Assembly (NCBI GenBank): GCA_963746255.1
Contig: CAVVAJ010000007.1
Span: 682,001 to 746,000 of the forward strand
Length of the DNA: 64,000 nucleotides
Direction of reading: 5' to 3'
Source of the DNA: DAOVXM01 sp963746255
GTDB taxonomy: Bacteria > Chloroflexota > Anaerolineae > Anaerolineales > UBA4823
Shown here: positions 9,525 through 20,397 of the stretch, piece by piece
Layout of the letters: each line of letters starts with the position of its first letter
Position numbering within the stretch: position 1 is the stretch's first letter
Translations under genes and position numbers: made by a program
The notes under the pieces: generated by a model
Database searches by the model: none
Told to the model about the DNA's origin: nothing
The model's input: the letters and a program-made list of their open reading frames with translations, nothing else

Positions 9525-9947
9525 CTAATCCGTGAAGACAAATGCCCGATTGCGGCCACATTCAATACATTTCCCCACAACCACTCCCTCGTCAAAGAAT
9601 CCCAACAACCCCTCATCACGCTCTATCCGCTCACATTCTCCAACCAGGAAAAGTACACCGCCGCACTTGCATACCGGCTTCTCTTCACGTTCGGGTGTGC
9701 GATGATCGCCGGTAAAACTGAATATGCGCCCTTTGCTTTTACATTGTGTGCACTCACCAAAGATCACCCCCCGAAAGTTTTTCTTTTTGGAGCCGCTGTG
9801 GTGCTCAATCGTCAGTTCAAACGGAACGACCCCACAGGCGGGACATCTCTTTGCTGTGAACTTATGGACATCATTAGGGTAACGGTGAGCATCAATGCTT
9901 TCTCCGGCATATCTTTCCAGGTCTGAGAGATCATAGTGGTTGTTCAT
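9525..9947 (-). CDS. Zinc-ribbon-like hypothetical protein
   Basis: A 140-residue soluble protein with four CxxC/CxC knuckles: 'CPACG' (about 35), 'CTQCKSKG' (67), 'CKCGG' (92) and 'CIECG' (130). Two zinc ribbons are likely. No catalytic motif is visible and I do not recognise the family. It stands alone between the hsdM relic and the beta-propeller gene, without a strong ribosome site. Confidence 0.6.
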   Translation of the reverse strand: MNNHYDLSDLERYAGESIDAHRYPNDVHKFTAKRCPACGVVPFELTIEHHSGSKKKNFRGVIFGECTQCKSKGRIFSFTGDHRTPEREEKPVCKCGGVLFLVGECERIERDEGLLGFFDEGVVVGKCIECGRNRAFVFTD

Positions 9948-10117
9948 CTTGCATCTTCTATCCTCTTACATTCTTCACGATGGATTTCCGATTTACTGAA
10001 ATAGATAAAAACTGGGGCTCTCAATTGTTATTTGCTACGATCCTGCGTGTGGATATGGCTTGCACTTATTGAACCCATTTATTACTCTCTGCTATCGTCT
10101 ATGCATCAACCTAGCAA

Positions 10118-11492
10118 TCAATGCTTATATAGCGCTGGAAGATAAATTCGGTTTCCCCACAACTGTCCCAAGATATCCCTGTTTCCTGTAAACAAATAGA
10201 GATCATCAAAAGCGATCAGGAAATCACCGCCTGTGCCAGCGACCAAAGCGGAACGTCCTGTAAACACCCCTACTAGCGATTTTCTTGGACCAAGTACCGA
10301 TCCCGTCGGTGAAACTTCCTGACCTTGTATGTAAGAGAACACAATTGGTGGTGGGGAAAAACTAGTCCAGGTGACTAGGAAATTGTTGCCGCTTTCACTT
10401 CCGTCAACTGCGGGTTCACCTTCATCATAAGTTTGCCGTGAAATGTAGAAATCCGCGGGCGCTGCATTACCATCCCCATAGATAAATCTACCCATGATGT
10501 CCCTGTCATCCGCAGTGTAGTGCTGCTGCCAAACCAGCAAATATTGGCCCTTTTCCGTCGCTGTTGGTTGAGCCGCCACTGCTGGAGCTGTGCAGGATGC
10601 TGAGTAATAAGTAATCTGAATTGGGGTACCGAAGCTGGCATTAGGGCGGACAACCCGAGCATAGATATCATAAATTCCGGCACCAGCATTGGCATTCTTA
10701 TCAAACCTTTGCCATACAACCAGGTACTCATTCATCTTGCGGTTATAAGCTACGTCCGGCAATTCGTGACTGTATTGCCAGGTGCCGCTGGCAACAGCGA
10801 AGTTGGTTCCGATTAATGAGCCATCGTTACTCACAAATTGAGCCCAGATATCATTGGAAACATTCCCCTGGGTATGATTTTCCCAGACAACCAAGTAAAT
10901 ACCTGCGCTGTAGCCATGAGCAACTACGGGTTTATATCCCGAACGTGGACCGAGCTCACTGATGATGATCTCGATACCTTCTTTATCTCCGTTCATTGAG
11001 ATTCGCTGTCCCCGGATGGAGAATGCATTGGTATTTGTGTCTTGATGCTCCCAGACCACAAGATATTCATTAAAGTTCGGGCTATATGATATGTCTGGGA
11101 AGCGTCGTTCAGCATCCTGTCCGGCGGCAATTGCACGCGGTCCCCCGATCAATGTTCCGGATTTTGAGATCAATTGCCCATAGATATCATCAAATCCAGG
11201 CCGGTCATTCTGCCATACCACCATGGATTGCTCGTAGATACTGTTGAAGGCCAATGCTGGATAGACAGTGTCAACGGGTTGGTCTGCCACCAAAAATGGC
11301 CAACCGCCAATCGGTGCTCCACTGATGGATGAGATAGAAGATGGTCGGGTTGACTTCTCCTGAACGTCTAATCGCTGGGGAGGCAGCCCATACTCGGAAG
11401 CAACGACCCTGTTTTTGTGAACTTAGGCTAAGAACAATAAGAACTGCAACGATTCCTAGTACAACAAGTAAAATCTTTTTTGGGGTCCACAT
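10118..11492 (-). pseudogene. Surface beta-propeller protein, one frameshift
   Basis: The start at 11492 has an AAGGAG site and an N-terminal membrane anchor (MWTPKKILLVVLGIVAVLIV). One extra base in the T-run near 11415 shifts the frame; the continuation 'SSISGAPIGGWPFLVADQPV' joins smoothly. The body has about seven repeats of roughly 50 residues centred on 'YLVVWE/Q' (for example 'EYLVVWEHQD', 'IYLVVWENHT', 'QYLLVWQQHY'), a propeller pattern. The C-terminus is 'RIYLPALYKH', like other secreted proteins in this window. It is probably an envelope-anchored binding protein; the ligand is unknown. Confidence 0.7.
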
Positions 11493-11628
11493 CTTCCACT
11501 CCTTGGCTACTAAAAAATATCGGACTGTGTCTCCCCCATCGCCGGTTTCCTCTTGCACTAGTATAGAGCACATGCCCGAAGAAAACAAGTTGAGCTGTAT
11601 TTGGCCAATATCCTCATGACGCTGCTGA

Positions 11629-12561
11629 TTAAAAATACAACCGTCTAATTTCTGCATCCATCGCCGATAAAGCGGTCGCCATTCCGACGAATGTGTCGAC
11701 GCCCGATGAATTGCCCCAGTTCATAAGATTTGTCACAATTTCATCTTTTTGTACGCCGCCACCCATCAGGTAGTCAATTGCTTGTATCAAGCGCTCATCA
11801 CCCTGACCGAGTGCCGCGCATTCGATCAAATTTGCGCTCAACGTTGTTGTTACCTGGTAGGCTGTTTCCACAACTTGCTGGTTCAAGCTGCCCAAATCCT
11901 TGTCCGGTAAGAGTACATCCTTCCAGCGGTTCAAGCTCAAGAGGGTTCCAATAACGTAATCATCTCCTGAGGGGGTTAATCCTTCGCCAAACCCCAAGAA
12001 ATCGCAAAGGATTTTCCCCACTAGGGGTAGTTTGCCCTCTTGTAAATATCGCTGCAGAAGAATGATGTTTTCGTAAATTGGGCTAAGCGCTTGAGTGATC
12101 GGTTGTATTTCAGGGGATAGCTCCAGAAGCCCAGGCAGCAGCCGACTGAAGCCAACCCCGGGTTTGCCAAGCAGGACTTCACTGGCAAAAAAGTTCAATC
12201 GCTTTTGACGATCAGCGTGCAACACTGGCGAGTTACCCCGAGGTGCTGGTTTCCACACGCTGTGATCATTTGGGGCAATTGTTATCCCCGCCTCCGGAAT
12301 CAGCAGTTGTTTTGAAGCAAAGTAAACTGGGGTTCCGGCATGGATTGGATTTGTGAGGGGAAGCGCTTCTTTCAGTGTAATTGCTAGGGGGCTGCGAAAG
12401 CACTCGAAAGAGACGAAGACCAGCCATCTGCTCGACGATTTGATGTAAATGCCCCTTGAAATGCTGCTCATTACCACTGCAGCTTGATCTTTGGATAGCA
12501 CTTCAAATGCTATGCTTCCGATGCTCTTGGCTTCAATGGATAATTGTCCTGATTTATGCAT
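11629..12561 (-). CDS. DUF2877 protein (AllH/YlbF-like)
   Basis: A 310-residue cytoplasmic protein with the DUF2877 hallmark 'LGFGEGLTPSGDDYVIGTLL' near residue 190. In E. coli the DUF2877 protein works with FdrA and the DUF1116 protein in carbamoyl transfer from oxalurate (oxamate carbamoyltransferase, AllFGH). Here FdrA and DUF1116 are encoded on the other strand starting 4 kb away, so all three parts are present. The gene is divergent from the molybdenum-hydroxylase operon across a 139-base promoter region. Confidence 0.85.
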   Translation of the reverse strand: MHKSGQLSIEAKSIGSIAFEVLSKDQAAVVMSSISRGIYIKSSSRWLVFVSFECFRSPLAITLKEALPLTNPIHAGTPVYFASKQLLIPEAGITIAPNDHSVWKPAPRGNSPVLHADRQKRLNFFASEVLLGKPGVGFSRLLPGLLELSPEIQPITQALSPIYENIILLQRYLQEGKLPLVGKILCDFLGFGEGLTPSGDDYVIGTLLSLNRWKDVLLPDKDLGSLNQQVVETAYQVTTTLSANLIECAALGQGDERLIQAIDYLMGGGVQKDEIVTNLMNWGNSSGVDTFVGMATALSAMDAEIRRLYF

Positions 12562-12700
12562 TTGTTCCCTGGTAGACTTGTCTCAAACGTATTCTTCTTG
12601 TATGATTATTAGGTGATGGAAACTATTGGCAGCGGGGACTGCTGACAGCACAAAGTTTCCTTCTTCGTGCAAGCGCTCCAGTTCGTTAGGAGGATAACCG

Positions 12701-13600
12701 ATGATCAATGCACATCCAACATTACCCGAATTTGAGTATATCAAACCCGGTACACTCCGCGAGGCGAGTTTCTTTTTAGCTTCTCATATTGACCAGGCGC
12801 GACCGCTGCTCGGGGGTACGGATATTCTTGTCCGTTTGCGCGACGGCGTCTGGCAGGATAAATTCCTGGTGGATATCAAGATTCTGGATGGGATGAATGA
12901 ACTATCCTATGACCCATCCAGCGGATTGACCATCGGCGCAGCCGTGAACATGAACCAGGTAATCGCTTATCAGGCGGTGAAAGAGAGTTATCCAGTATTG
13001 GCAGAAGCCGCTAGCAGCGTTGCCAGTTATCAATTGCGGACTCGTGCCACCATCGTCGGCAATATCTGTAATGCTTCTCCCGCAGGCGATACAATCGGAG
13101 CCTGTCTCCTCTTGGGGGGAGTTCTCAACGTTCACGGAGTAGCAGGGGAGCGCCAAGAACCCCTGGAGACTTTCTTCATCGGACCAGGCGAAACAGTATT
13201 GAAACCCGGCGATATCGTCACATCGCTTCATATTCCAGTTCCCGCGCCGGGGCTGGCAGGTATATACATCAAGCTTGGCCGCAATAAAGCCAGCGACCTC
13301 TCCATCGTTGGCGTGACCGTGGTGGGTTTCCCCGACGCGGGTAGTTCATCTGGCTTTAGGGTGAAGCTGGCTTTGGCTTCGGTTGCACCGGTCCCGCTGG
13401 TTGTTGAGGGGGTTGAAGCCATCCTTTCCGGTAATCGGATCACCGCTATAACGCTTGCAGAAGCAGCCCAGGCAGCCATGGATGCATGTACACCCATAGA
13501 TGACCTGCGTGCCAGTGCCCGCTACCGTAAGATGATGGTGCGGAACCTTTCGCTGAAGGCGTTATCCGCGGTTTGCGAAGAGTTGGGAGGGTTGCGCTAA
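12701..13600 (+). CDS. Molybdenum hydroxylase FAD subunit
   Basis: A 299-residue CoxM/XdhB-type flavin subunit carrying electrons from the iron-sulfur subunit. FAD-binding motifs are visible: 'PLLGGTDILVRLRDG' near residue 40 and 'TRATIVGNICNASPAGDT' near 115. The C-terminal CO-dehydrogenase-flavoprotein domain follows. The start has an AGGAGG site. It is the first gene of the operon and overlaps the iron-sulfur gene by one base (taATG). Confidence 0.92.
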   Translation: MINAHPTLPEFEYIKPGTLREASFFLASHIDQARPLLGGTDILVRLRDGVWQDKFLVDIKILDGMNELSYDPSSGLTIGAAVNMNQVIAYQAVKESYPVLAEAASSVASYQLRTRATIVGNICNASPAGDTIGACLLLGGVLNVHGVAGERQEPLETFFIGPGETVLKPGDIVTSLHIPVPAPGLAGIYIKLGRNKASDLSIVGVTVVGFPDAGSSSGFRVKLALASVAPVPLVVEGVEAILSGNRITAITLAEAAQAAMDACTPIDDLRASARYRKMMVRNLSLKALSAVCEELGGLR

Positions 13601-14092
13601 TGGCAATTCACAGAATTACCCTAACTGTCAATGGAGAACATGAGATCGTAAACGTGCCATCCAACATGACTTTGCTGCGCATGCTGCGCGAGACTTCTGG
13701 CGCTAACCGGTACGAAAAATGGCTGTTCAGCCGGGGAATGTGGGTCTTGTACGGTGTTGATCAATGGTGAACCCGTCAATAGCTGCATGGTCTTAGCCGT
13801 TGAATGTGACGGCGCGGAAATCGTCACCGTGGAAGGTTTAGCTCACGACGGGGGGCTTGACCCGCTCCAAGAGGCCATCATCGCCGCGGCGGGGGTCCAG
13901 TGCGGCTTCTGCACACCCGGCATTTTGATCTCTTCTCGTGCGCTCCTCGATCGTAATCCCAATCCGAGCGACGAAGAAATCCGCACTGCATTGGTTGGAA
14001 ATTTATGCCGCTGCACGGGTTATGTGCGCATCATCGAGGCCGTGAAAGAAGTAGCAAAGTTATCAATGGAGGCTGGTCATGGCAGTAGCTGA
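13600..14092 (+). pseudogene. Molybdenum hydroxylase 2Fe-2S subunit, one frameshift
   Basis: The first 32 residues (MAIHRITLTVNGEHE ... LLRMLRE) are in the frame of the ATG at 13600. From about 13690 the right reading is one base on: 'LLALTGTKNGCSAGECGSCT', then 'VLINGEPVNSC', then the second cluster 'GVQCGFCTPG' and 'LCRCTGYVRI'. All eight cluster cysteines survive, so a single inserted base is the only defect and a sequencing error is plausible. It overlaps the start of the large subunit by 14 bases. Confidence 0.85.
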
Positions 14093-16435
14093 AGCTCCTG
14101 GGAATATTCCCAGCCCTATAGGTGAGAGCGTGCCCCGGGTAGATGCGCGTGAGAAGGTAACCGGAGCGGCAATTTTTGCGGATGACATTCAATTTGGGAA
14201 CAGATTGCTCTATGCGCGCATCAAACGCAGTCCGCACCCTCATGCACTGATCAAGTCCATTGATACCTCCAAGGCCCAGTCTTTACCGGGGGTGCGGGCT
14301 GTTGTAACCGGTGAAGATTTTCCCAGGTATATTGGCCTTTATTTGCAGGACCGGCACATCTTTTGCCGGGAGCGGGTGCGTTATGTGGGCGATCCCGTGG
14401 CGGGGGTCGCGGCCGTCAGTGAAGAGATCGCCGAAGAGGCTCTGAGCCTGATTGATGTTGAATACCAGGTTTTGGAACCAGTCCTCGACCCTGAATTCGG
14501 TGCCGCTCCTGAAGCGTCCGTGATTCACCCAGATCTGGGCGAATACATTGTCGCAAGCTTTATCAACCCCCAACCAGGGACGAATATCTCCAACCACTTC
14601 AAGATCCGTCGCGGCGATGTTGATAACGCCTGGGAGAAATGTGCGGCGATCGTCGAGCACAAGTACCGCATTCCCCATATTCAGCATGTACCAATTGAGC
14701 CGCATGTCGCAATCGCACAAGTGAATGAAGCTGGGGTAGTTACCCTGTGGGGTAGTTCGCAATCCCCTTTCGCCCAGCGGAACCTGATCGCGCAGACCTT
14801 GGATATCTCTCAGGGTGATATGCGCGTCATCTCGCCCTATGTCGGCGGTGGTTTTGGCAGCAAAGCTGGCGTATCCATGGAGTCGCTGGTCGTCGCCATT
14901 GCCACCAAGGTAAAGGGCTCCCCTGTCAAGCTCCTACTGACCCGTGAAGAGGAGTTCTACACCGCCTTTGTTCGCCAGGGGTTGATAGCCTATTTCAAAA
15001 TGGGCTGCGGCAAGGATGGCAGGCTCTTGGCCATGGAGAACACATTTTATTGGGATGGCGGGGCCTACACCGAATATGGCGTAAATATCACCCGCGCCTC
15101 CGGCTACAGCAGCAGCGGACCCTATGAAGTGCCCAATATTAAGACCGACAGCTACTGTGTCTATACTAACCATCCCGTCGGCGGTCCAATGCGCGGCTTC
15201 GGTATGCCTGAAATGCACGCCGGACTCGAGCAGTGTATTGACGAGCTTGCGCTCGAAATAGGTATGGATGTGGTCGAATTCCGCCGGATCAACTGCTTGA
15301 AGGCAGGCAGCATCCTCCCCACGGGTGGTAAGATGCACCCTACCGGTCTGGGCCAGTGTCTCGAAAAAACAGCCCAGGGGATCGCTTGGGGGGAAAAGCT
15401 TCCCCGAGCGCGCCCAACAAACGCCGCGGTAAAGGCATTGCCCTGATGTGGAAAGCCCCCGCCATGCCGCCCAACGCTGGGTCGAGTGCCTGGGTTGAAG
15501 TAGCTGAAGACGGTAAGCTGACGGTCGGCGTTGGTTGCCAGGATCTCGGTCAGGGTGCCTTCACGGTGGTTGCCCAGATGGCGGCCGCCGCGCTCGGTGT
15601 ACCGTATGAATGGGTCCGCGTCGCAACTCCGGTAGATACCCGCTACAGCCCCTACGAGTGGCAGACCGTCGCCAGCCGCATCACCTGGAGCACCGGCAAT
15701 GCAGTCATTGGCGCTGCTCGCGACGCTCGCCGCCAGATTCTTGACTTAGTGGCCGAGTCCTGGGACGAAGACCAGGAAAACCTGGATATCGTCAACGGGG
15801 TCGTAGTCTCCTATAAAACCGAGCGCGAGGTCCCCATGAAAGAGGTCGCTATTTACGGGCTTCCTAAGCCAGATGACCAGGGTTGGATCGGGGGGCCGGT
15901 GATCGGGCGCGGCAATTTCATGCCCACTTACGTGACTGGCCTGGATCCGGAAACTGGTCAGGGGGAACGATCTGTAGTCCACTTCACCACCGGGGCACAG
16001 GCGGTTGAGCTGGAAGTTGACCTGGATACGGGCCAGATCGAAATTCTCCGCGCTGCTGAGGCTTTCGATGTCGGTAAAGCCATCAACCCGGATCTGGTAA
16101 AAACCCAGATGGAAGGGGGCTTGGTGCAAGGGATCAGCTCAGCGCTGTTCGAAGAACTTCAATTGCAGGATGGCGTGGTCCAGAATCCCAGTTTTGTCGA
16201 CTATCGCATTGCCACTTCCACAGATATCCCCCGGGATATTCAGAGCTTCATCGTCGAGGTCCCCCAAGATGACGGGCCCTGGGGCGCCCGGGGCATCGGC
16301 GAGCATTCAATGGTGCCAACCGCCCCCGCGATTGCCAACGCCATCTACGATGCTGTCGGCATCCGTATGGATGGCCCGCCTTTCACCGCCGAGAAAGTGT
16401 ACTTGGCGATGTTGGATGCCGGGATTGTGAAGTGA
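14079..16435 (+). pseudogene. Molybdenum hydroxylase large (Mo-pterin) subunit, one frameshift
   Basis: The start has a GGAGG site. Residues 1-440 are in one frame and the rest in another; the join lies near 15405-15420 ('KLPRARP' to 'NKRRGKGIALMWK'). Cofactor-binding features are present: 'VGGGFGSKAGVS' (near 255), 'GGPMRGFGMPE' (near 370) and 'GARGIGEHSM' with a Glu in the usual catalytic region near the C-terminus. About 785 residues in total, normal for CoxL/XdhC-type subunits. It would hydroxylate an N-heterocycle or aldehyde; the substrate is unknown, but the neighbours point to nitrogen heterocycles. Confidence 0.87.
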
Positions 16436-16439
16436 CCGC

Positions 16440-18002
16440 ATGAGCGTCAAAGCCCTTATCAAAACCAGTGAATACCACGACTCGGTCAGCCTGATGCTTG
16501 TGGCGCGCGAGCTTTCAAACATGGACGGCGTAGTGGATGCAGCCGTGCTGATGGCCACCGAAGCCAATAAATCCATTTTAGCCGCTGCGGGGCTGCTCAC
16601 CGGACAGATCAGAGCTGCGAGCGCCAATGACTTAGTGATCGCAGTCAGTGCTGCAGACGGCGAGTTAGCCGATGAGGCCTTACGAAACGCAGAAGACTTA
16701 TTGCGGGCAAAAGTCGCAGCAACCGGGAGTGGCGAATTCAGACCCAAAACAATCCGCGGCGCTCTGTCAGCCCACCCTGACGCCAACGTAGCCGTCATCT
16801 CCGTCGCTGGACGCTATGCGGCTGACGAAGCCTGGCAAGCCCTGACCCGCGGCCTGCACGTACTCCTGTTCAGCGACAATGTCTCTCTGGCAGATGAGAT
16901 CGCCCTGAAACAGTACGCCCGCGAACACAGTCTGCTAATGATGGGACCCGGCGCTGGCACGGCGATCCTTAACGGCGTCGCATTGGGTTTTGCCAATGTC
17001 GTACCGTCTGGCCCGGTCGGAATCGTATCCGCCGCGGGGACCGGTCTGCAGGAAGTCAGCACCCTGCTCGCCCGCCTTGGCGTGGGTATCAGCCAAGGGC
17101 TTGGAACCGGTGGCCGCGACCTCCACCAGGAAGTCGGCGGTATCATGATGCTGGCAGCCATCCAGGCCCTTCAGCGCGATCCCGCCACGGAAGTGATCGT
17201 TCTGGTCAGCAAACCGCCCTCTGATGAAGTCGCCGCTGCCATTCTGGAGCGGGTGGCGGCTGGTGATAAGCCAACTGTGGTCTGCTTCATGGGCGCAGAT
17301 ACTCAGACCCGCGCCCGGCTCTCTGCCCGGACGCTGCAGGAGGCCGCCTGGTTGGCTGCTCAAGCCAGCGGCGCAGAGATCGGTACTGTGGACGCGCTGC
17401 TCGCAGCCGGTAAGGCCCGCCTATTAGATCAGGCCAACCACCTCAAAGGGAGTTTGCATCCCGAACAGCGTTACTTGCGGGGGTTGTTCTCCGGGGGTAC
17501 GCTGTGCTACGAAGCGCAGGTCATCTGGCGCGCTATGCTGGGTGATCCCGTTTATTCCAACGCTCCCCTGGCTGGGGGATTGGCTCTGCCCGATGCGACC
17601 CAATCCCAGGGCCACACCGCCGTCGATCTCGGGGAGGAGGAATTTACGATTGGCCGCCCTCACCCGATGATCGACAACGACCTGCGTGTCCGGCGCCTGC
17701 TGCAGGAGGCGGGCGATCCCCAGGTGGGCGTGATCATGCTGGATATCGTCTTGGGGTACGGCGCGCACCCCGATCCGGCCTCCGAATTATGCCCTGCCAT
17801 CCAGGGCGCGCGCCAGCTTGCACAGAGTACGGGTCACGAACTCATCATCATTGCTAACGTGACCGGGACAGAGGCGGACCCACAGGTGCGCAGCCGGCAG
17901 GTAGCCGCATTGGAGGGGGTTGGAGTGGTCGTTTGTGAGAGCAACGCCGCTGCGGCCCGCTTGGTCGCGATGATTTTCCAGGATCAGGAGATGCAGCGAT
18001 GA
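16440..18002 (+). CDS. fdrA: FdrA family acyl-CoA-synthetase-like subunit (AllF)
   Basis: A 520-residue protein with the FdrA N-terminal domain ('ALIKTSEYHDSVSLMLVARE') and a succinyl-CoA-ligase alpha-like core ('PSGPVGIVSAAGTGLQEVST', 'LGTGGRDLHQEVGGIMML') plus a second ligase-like domain. FdrA proteins act with DUF1116 and DUF2877 partners; in E. coli this set is assigned to oxamate carbamoyltransferase in allantoin degradation. The gene starts five bases after the hydroxylase and overlaps the DUF1116 gene by four, so it is translationally coupled. Confidence 0.9.
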   Translation: MSVKALIKTSEYHDSVSLMLVARELSNMDGVVDAAVLMATEANKSILAAAGLLTGQIRAASANDLVIAVSAADGELADEALRNAEDLLRAKVAATGSGEFRPKTIRGALSAHPDANVAVISVAGRYAADEAWQALTRGLHVLLFSDNVSLADEIALKQYAREHSLLMMGPGAGTAILNGVALGFANVVPSGPVGIVSAAGTGLQEVSTLLARLGVGISQGLGTGGRDLHQEVGGIMMLAAIQALQRDPATEVIVLVSKPPSDEVAAAILERVAAGDKPTVVCFMGADTQTRARLSARTLQEAAWLAAQASGAEIGTVDALLAAGKARLLDQANHLKGSLHPEQRYLRGLFSGGTLCYEAQVIWRAMLGDPVYSNAPLAGGLALPDATQSQGHTAVDLGEEEFTIGRPHPMIDNDLRVRRLLQEAGDPQVGVIMLDIVLGYGAHPDPASELCPAIQGARQLAQSTGHELIIIANVTGTEADPQVRSRQVAALEGVGVVVCESNAAAARLVAMIFQDQEMQR

Positions 18003-19414
18003 CCAATATTAACGCGATCTTCGGCCACGAGCTGACAGTCGTCAACCTGGGTTTAGCCAGCATGGCCGAGTCAGTGCGCGCCCAGGGGGTGAAAGTGATC
18101 GATCTGGATTGGCAGCCGCCCAAAGCAGGCGTCCCGCGCCTCCAACTCACAAAATCAGGTATTGTTATTGATGATGCCAACCAGCAGGTCATCGACCGCA
18201 TCCAGCAGGGACGTCCCGTTCTAGTCGGTATGGGCATCGCCAAAGACGTCATCCCCGGCATGCATCCGCATATGATCCTGAACGCCGGCCCGCCCATCGA
18301 ATGGGCGCGTATGTGCGGTCCCACGCGCGGCGCCGTCATGGGTGCGCTGATCTACGAAGGCCTGGCCCAAGATCCAGCTGAAGCGGAGTTAATCGCAGCC
18401 TCCGGCGATATCGAATTTTCCCCTTGCCACCATCACCACACCGTCGGCCCAATGGCAGGGATTGTCTCGCCGCGTATGCCGGTTTTCATCGTTGAGAATA
18501 AAGCTTTCGGGAACCTGGCCTTCTGCACGCAAAACGAAGGCCTGGGGGTAGTGCTGCGCTACGGCGGCATGGGCCCTGAAGTCTACCAGCGGCTGGAGTG
18601 GATGGAAACCGACCTCTATCCGGCGTTGGACCGCGCCTTGGGGACCATCCCGGATGGCATCGACATTAAAAGCCTGATTGCCCAGGCCTTACACATGGGT
18701 GATGAGGCCCACAACCGCAACCGGGCCGGCACATCCCTTTTCCTGCGGGCAATTGCCCCGGCGCTGGCTCGCACCAACCAGGATAACGAAGTGCTGGCAC
18801 GCGTGATCGAGTTCATCGACCGCAATGATCATTTCTTTCTCAATTTGAGTATGCCCGCTGGCAAGGCCGCTCTCGAAGCCGCCGAGGGGATCGAAGGCTC
18901 CAGCATCGTGACCGTGATGGCCCGCAACGGCACCGATTTCGGTATCCGCCTGGCGAGTATGCCCAAGCGCTGGTTTACCGCCCCTGCCGGGGATGTCGAT
19001 GGGCTGTACTTCCCCGGCTACACCGCGGGTGATGCCAATCCCGATATCGGCGACAGCACCATCACCGAGACGGCTGGTTATGGTGGCTTTGCCATGGCCG
19101 CCGCGCCGGCCATTACCCAGTTTGTCGGCGGGACACCGCAGATGGCGCTGGATACCACCCTTGAAATGTACGAGATCACCTTCGGCGAACACCAGGGCTT
19201 CCGGATCCCCGCCCTCAATTTCCGCGGCACGCCGCTGGGGATCGATGTGCGCAAAGTGATGGAGACCGGTATCCTGCCGCAGATCAACACCGGGATTGCC
19301 CACAAAGACCCCGGCGTCGGTATGGTCGGTGCCGGCATCCTGCGCGCGCCGGGCGGATGTTTTCACGACGCTTTCGAGGCGCTGGTAGAGCTGTCTATCG
19401 TCAGCGGCGAATGA
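17999..19414 (+). CDS. DUF1116 protein (AllG/YlbE-like)
   Basis: A 471-residue DUF1116 protein. Features: 'EFSPCHHHHTVGPMAGIVSP' near residue 140, 'ENKAFGNLAF' near 165 and 'LRYGGMGPEVYQRL'. The histidine run is a plausible catalytic or metal site but that is inference. It overlaps fdrA by an ATGA and should form one carbamoyltransferase complex with FdrA and the DUF2877 protein. Confidence 0.9.
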   Translation: MTNINAIFGHELTVVNLGLASMAESVRAQGVKVIDLDWQPPKAGVPRLQLTKSGIVIDDANQQVIDRIQQGRPVLVGMGIAKDVIPGMHPHMILNAGPPIEWARMCGPTRGAVMGALIYEGLAQDPAEAELIAASGDIEFSPCHHHHTVGPMAGIVSPRMPVFIVENKAFGNLAFCTQNEGLGVVLRYGGMGPEVYQRLEWMETDLYPALDRALGTIPDGIDIKSLIAQALHMGDEAHNRNRAGTSLFLRAIAPALARTNQDNEVLARVIEFIDRNDHFFLNLSMPAGKAALEAAEGIEGSSIVTVMARNGTDFGIRLASMPKRWFTAPAGDVDGLYFPGYTAGDANPDIGDSTITETAGYGGFAMAAAPAITQFVGGTPQMALDTTLEMYEITFGEHQGFRIPALNFRGTPLGIDVRKVMETGILPQINTGIAHKDPGVGMVGAGILRAPGGCFHDAFEALVELSIVSGE

Positions 19415-19492
19415 CATGCAGCGGATCAGGCTCTTCCCATAGTTGGTTCACTCACAGCCCATTTCATCCAACCATTTCACAGGAGATACCGT

Positions 19493-20374
19493 ATGAAGAC
19501 AATTGACCTAACCATTCCTTTTGGCATCGGGACCCCGCCCTGGCCGACCTACGAACCGCTGCAGGTGAAATATTTCAAACGCCTGGCGCCGAATGGGGCC
19601 AACGGCCAGTTGGTGACCCATTCCAACCATGTCGGCACCCACCTGGATGGCGAGATCCACTTCCATACCCCCGGTAAGGATATCGCCTCATTGCAGATGG
19701 ATTACCTTGTCAACCAGGGCGCCATCGTTGATCTCAGTGACATTGCCGGGGACTACGATGTTTACACCAGCGCCATGATCGAGGAGCGCGTCGAAGTTAA
19801 AGAAGGCGATATCCTGCTCATCCATACCGGCTACCACCATTTCGGTTGGGACCAGCCCTATGCCGATGAGATCCGTTATATGACCAAGCACCCCGGTCCG
19901 GACCGTGAATTAGCTGAGTGGATGCGGGCTAAAAAACTGCGCTGGTTCGGGGTTGACTGCGGCAGTGGCGATCACCCCATGAACACCATCATCCGTGATT
20001 GGATGCCCCGCCAGGCCCGTGAAGCGGACCAGGTTTTCCGGAAGAAGTTTGGGTTGCCGCTGGCCGAGTTTTTTGATGACAGCAAGTACCAGCTCATGCA
20101 TATCGAACTGTTTCCCCACGGCATCATCCACGCCGAATGCGTCGGCGGCGATATTGACTTGCTGCTCAACCAGCGCGTCACCCTTGGCTTCTTCCCCTGG
20201 CGCTTCGTCGATGGCGAGTCATCCATCGGTCGTTGCGTGGCTTTTGTTGATGATGATCGCTACGATGAGCTGATGGCTGTAAAGGCCGCCCTGCCCAAGA
20301 CCCGCTTTGGCGACGCGTACGATCCGTCCCACGTCGAGCGCATTAACCAGTTGAGCCAGGCCAACCTGGCCTGA
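19493..20374 (+). CDS. Cyclase-family metal-dependent hydrolase
   Basis: A 293-residue member of the cyclase/kynurenine-formamidase superfamily with the metal motif 'HVGTHLDGEIHFH' near residue 45 and a later 'HGIIHAECVGG'. Such enzymes open cyclic amides or hydrolyse amide/ester bonds with Zn or Mn. It has an AGGAGA site and follows DUF1116 after 78 bases. Within the locus it is the natural candidate for ring opening of the hydroxylated heterocycle ahead of carbamoyl transfer; this step is inferred. Confidence 0.85.
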   Translation: MKTIDLTIPFGIGTPPWPTYEPLQVKYFKRLAPNGANGQLVTHSNHVGTHLDGEIHFHTPGKDIASLQMDYLVNQGAIVDLSDIAGDYDVYTSAMIEERVEVKEGDILLIHTGYHHFGWDQPYADEIRYMTKHPGPDRELAEWMRAKKLRWFGVDCGSGDHPMNTIIRDWMPRQAREADQVFRKKFGLPLAEFFDDSKYQLMHIELFPHGIIHAECVGGDIDLLLNQRVTLGFFPWRFVDGESSIGRCVAFVDDDRYDELMAVKAALPKTRFGDAYDPSHVERINQLSQANLA

Positions 20375-20397
20375 CTCTAGGTTTTTTATAAGTCTGT

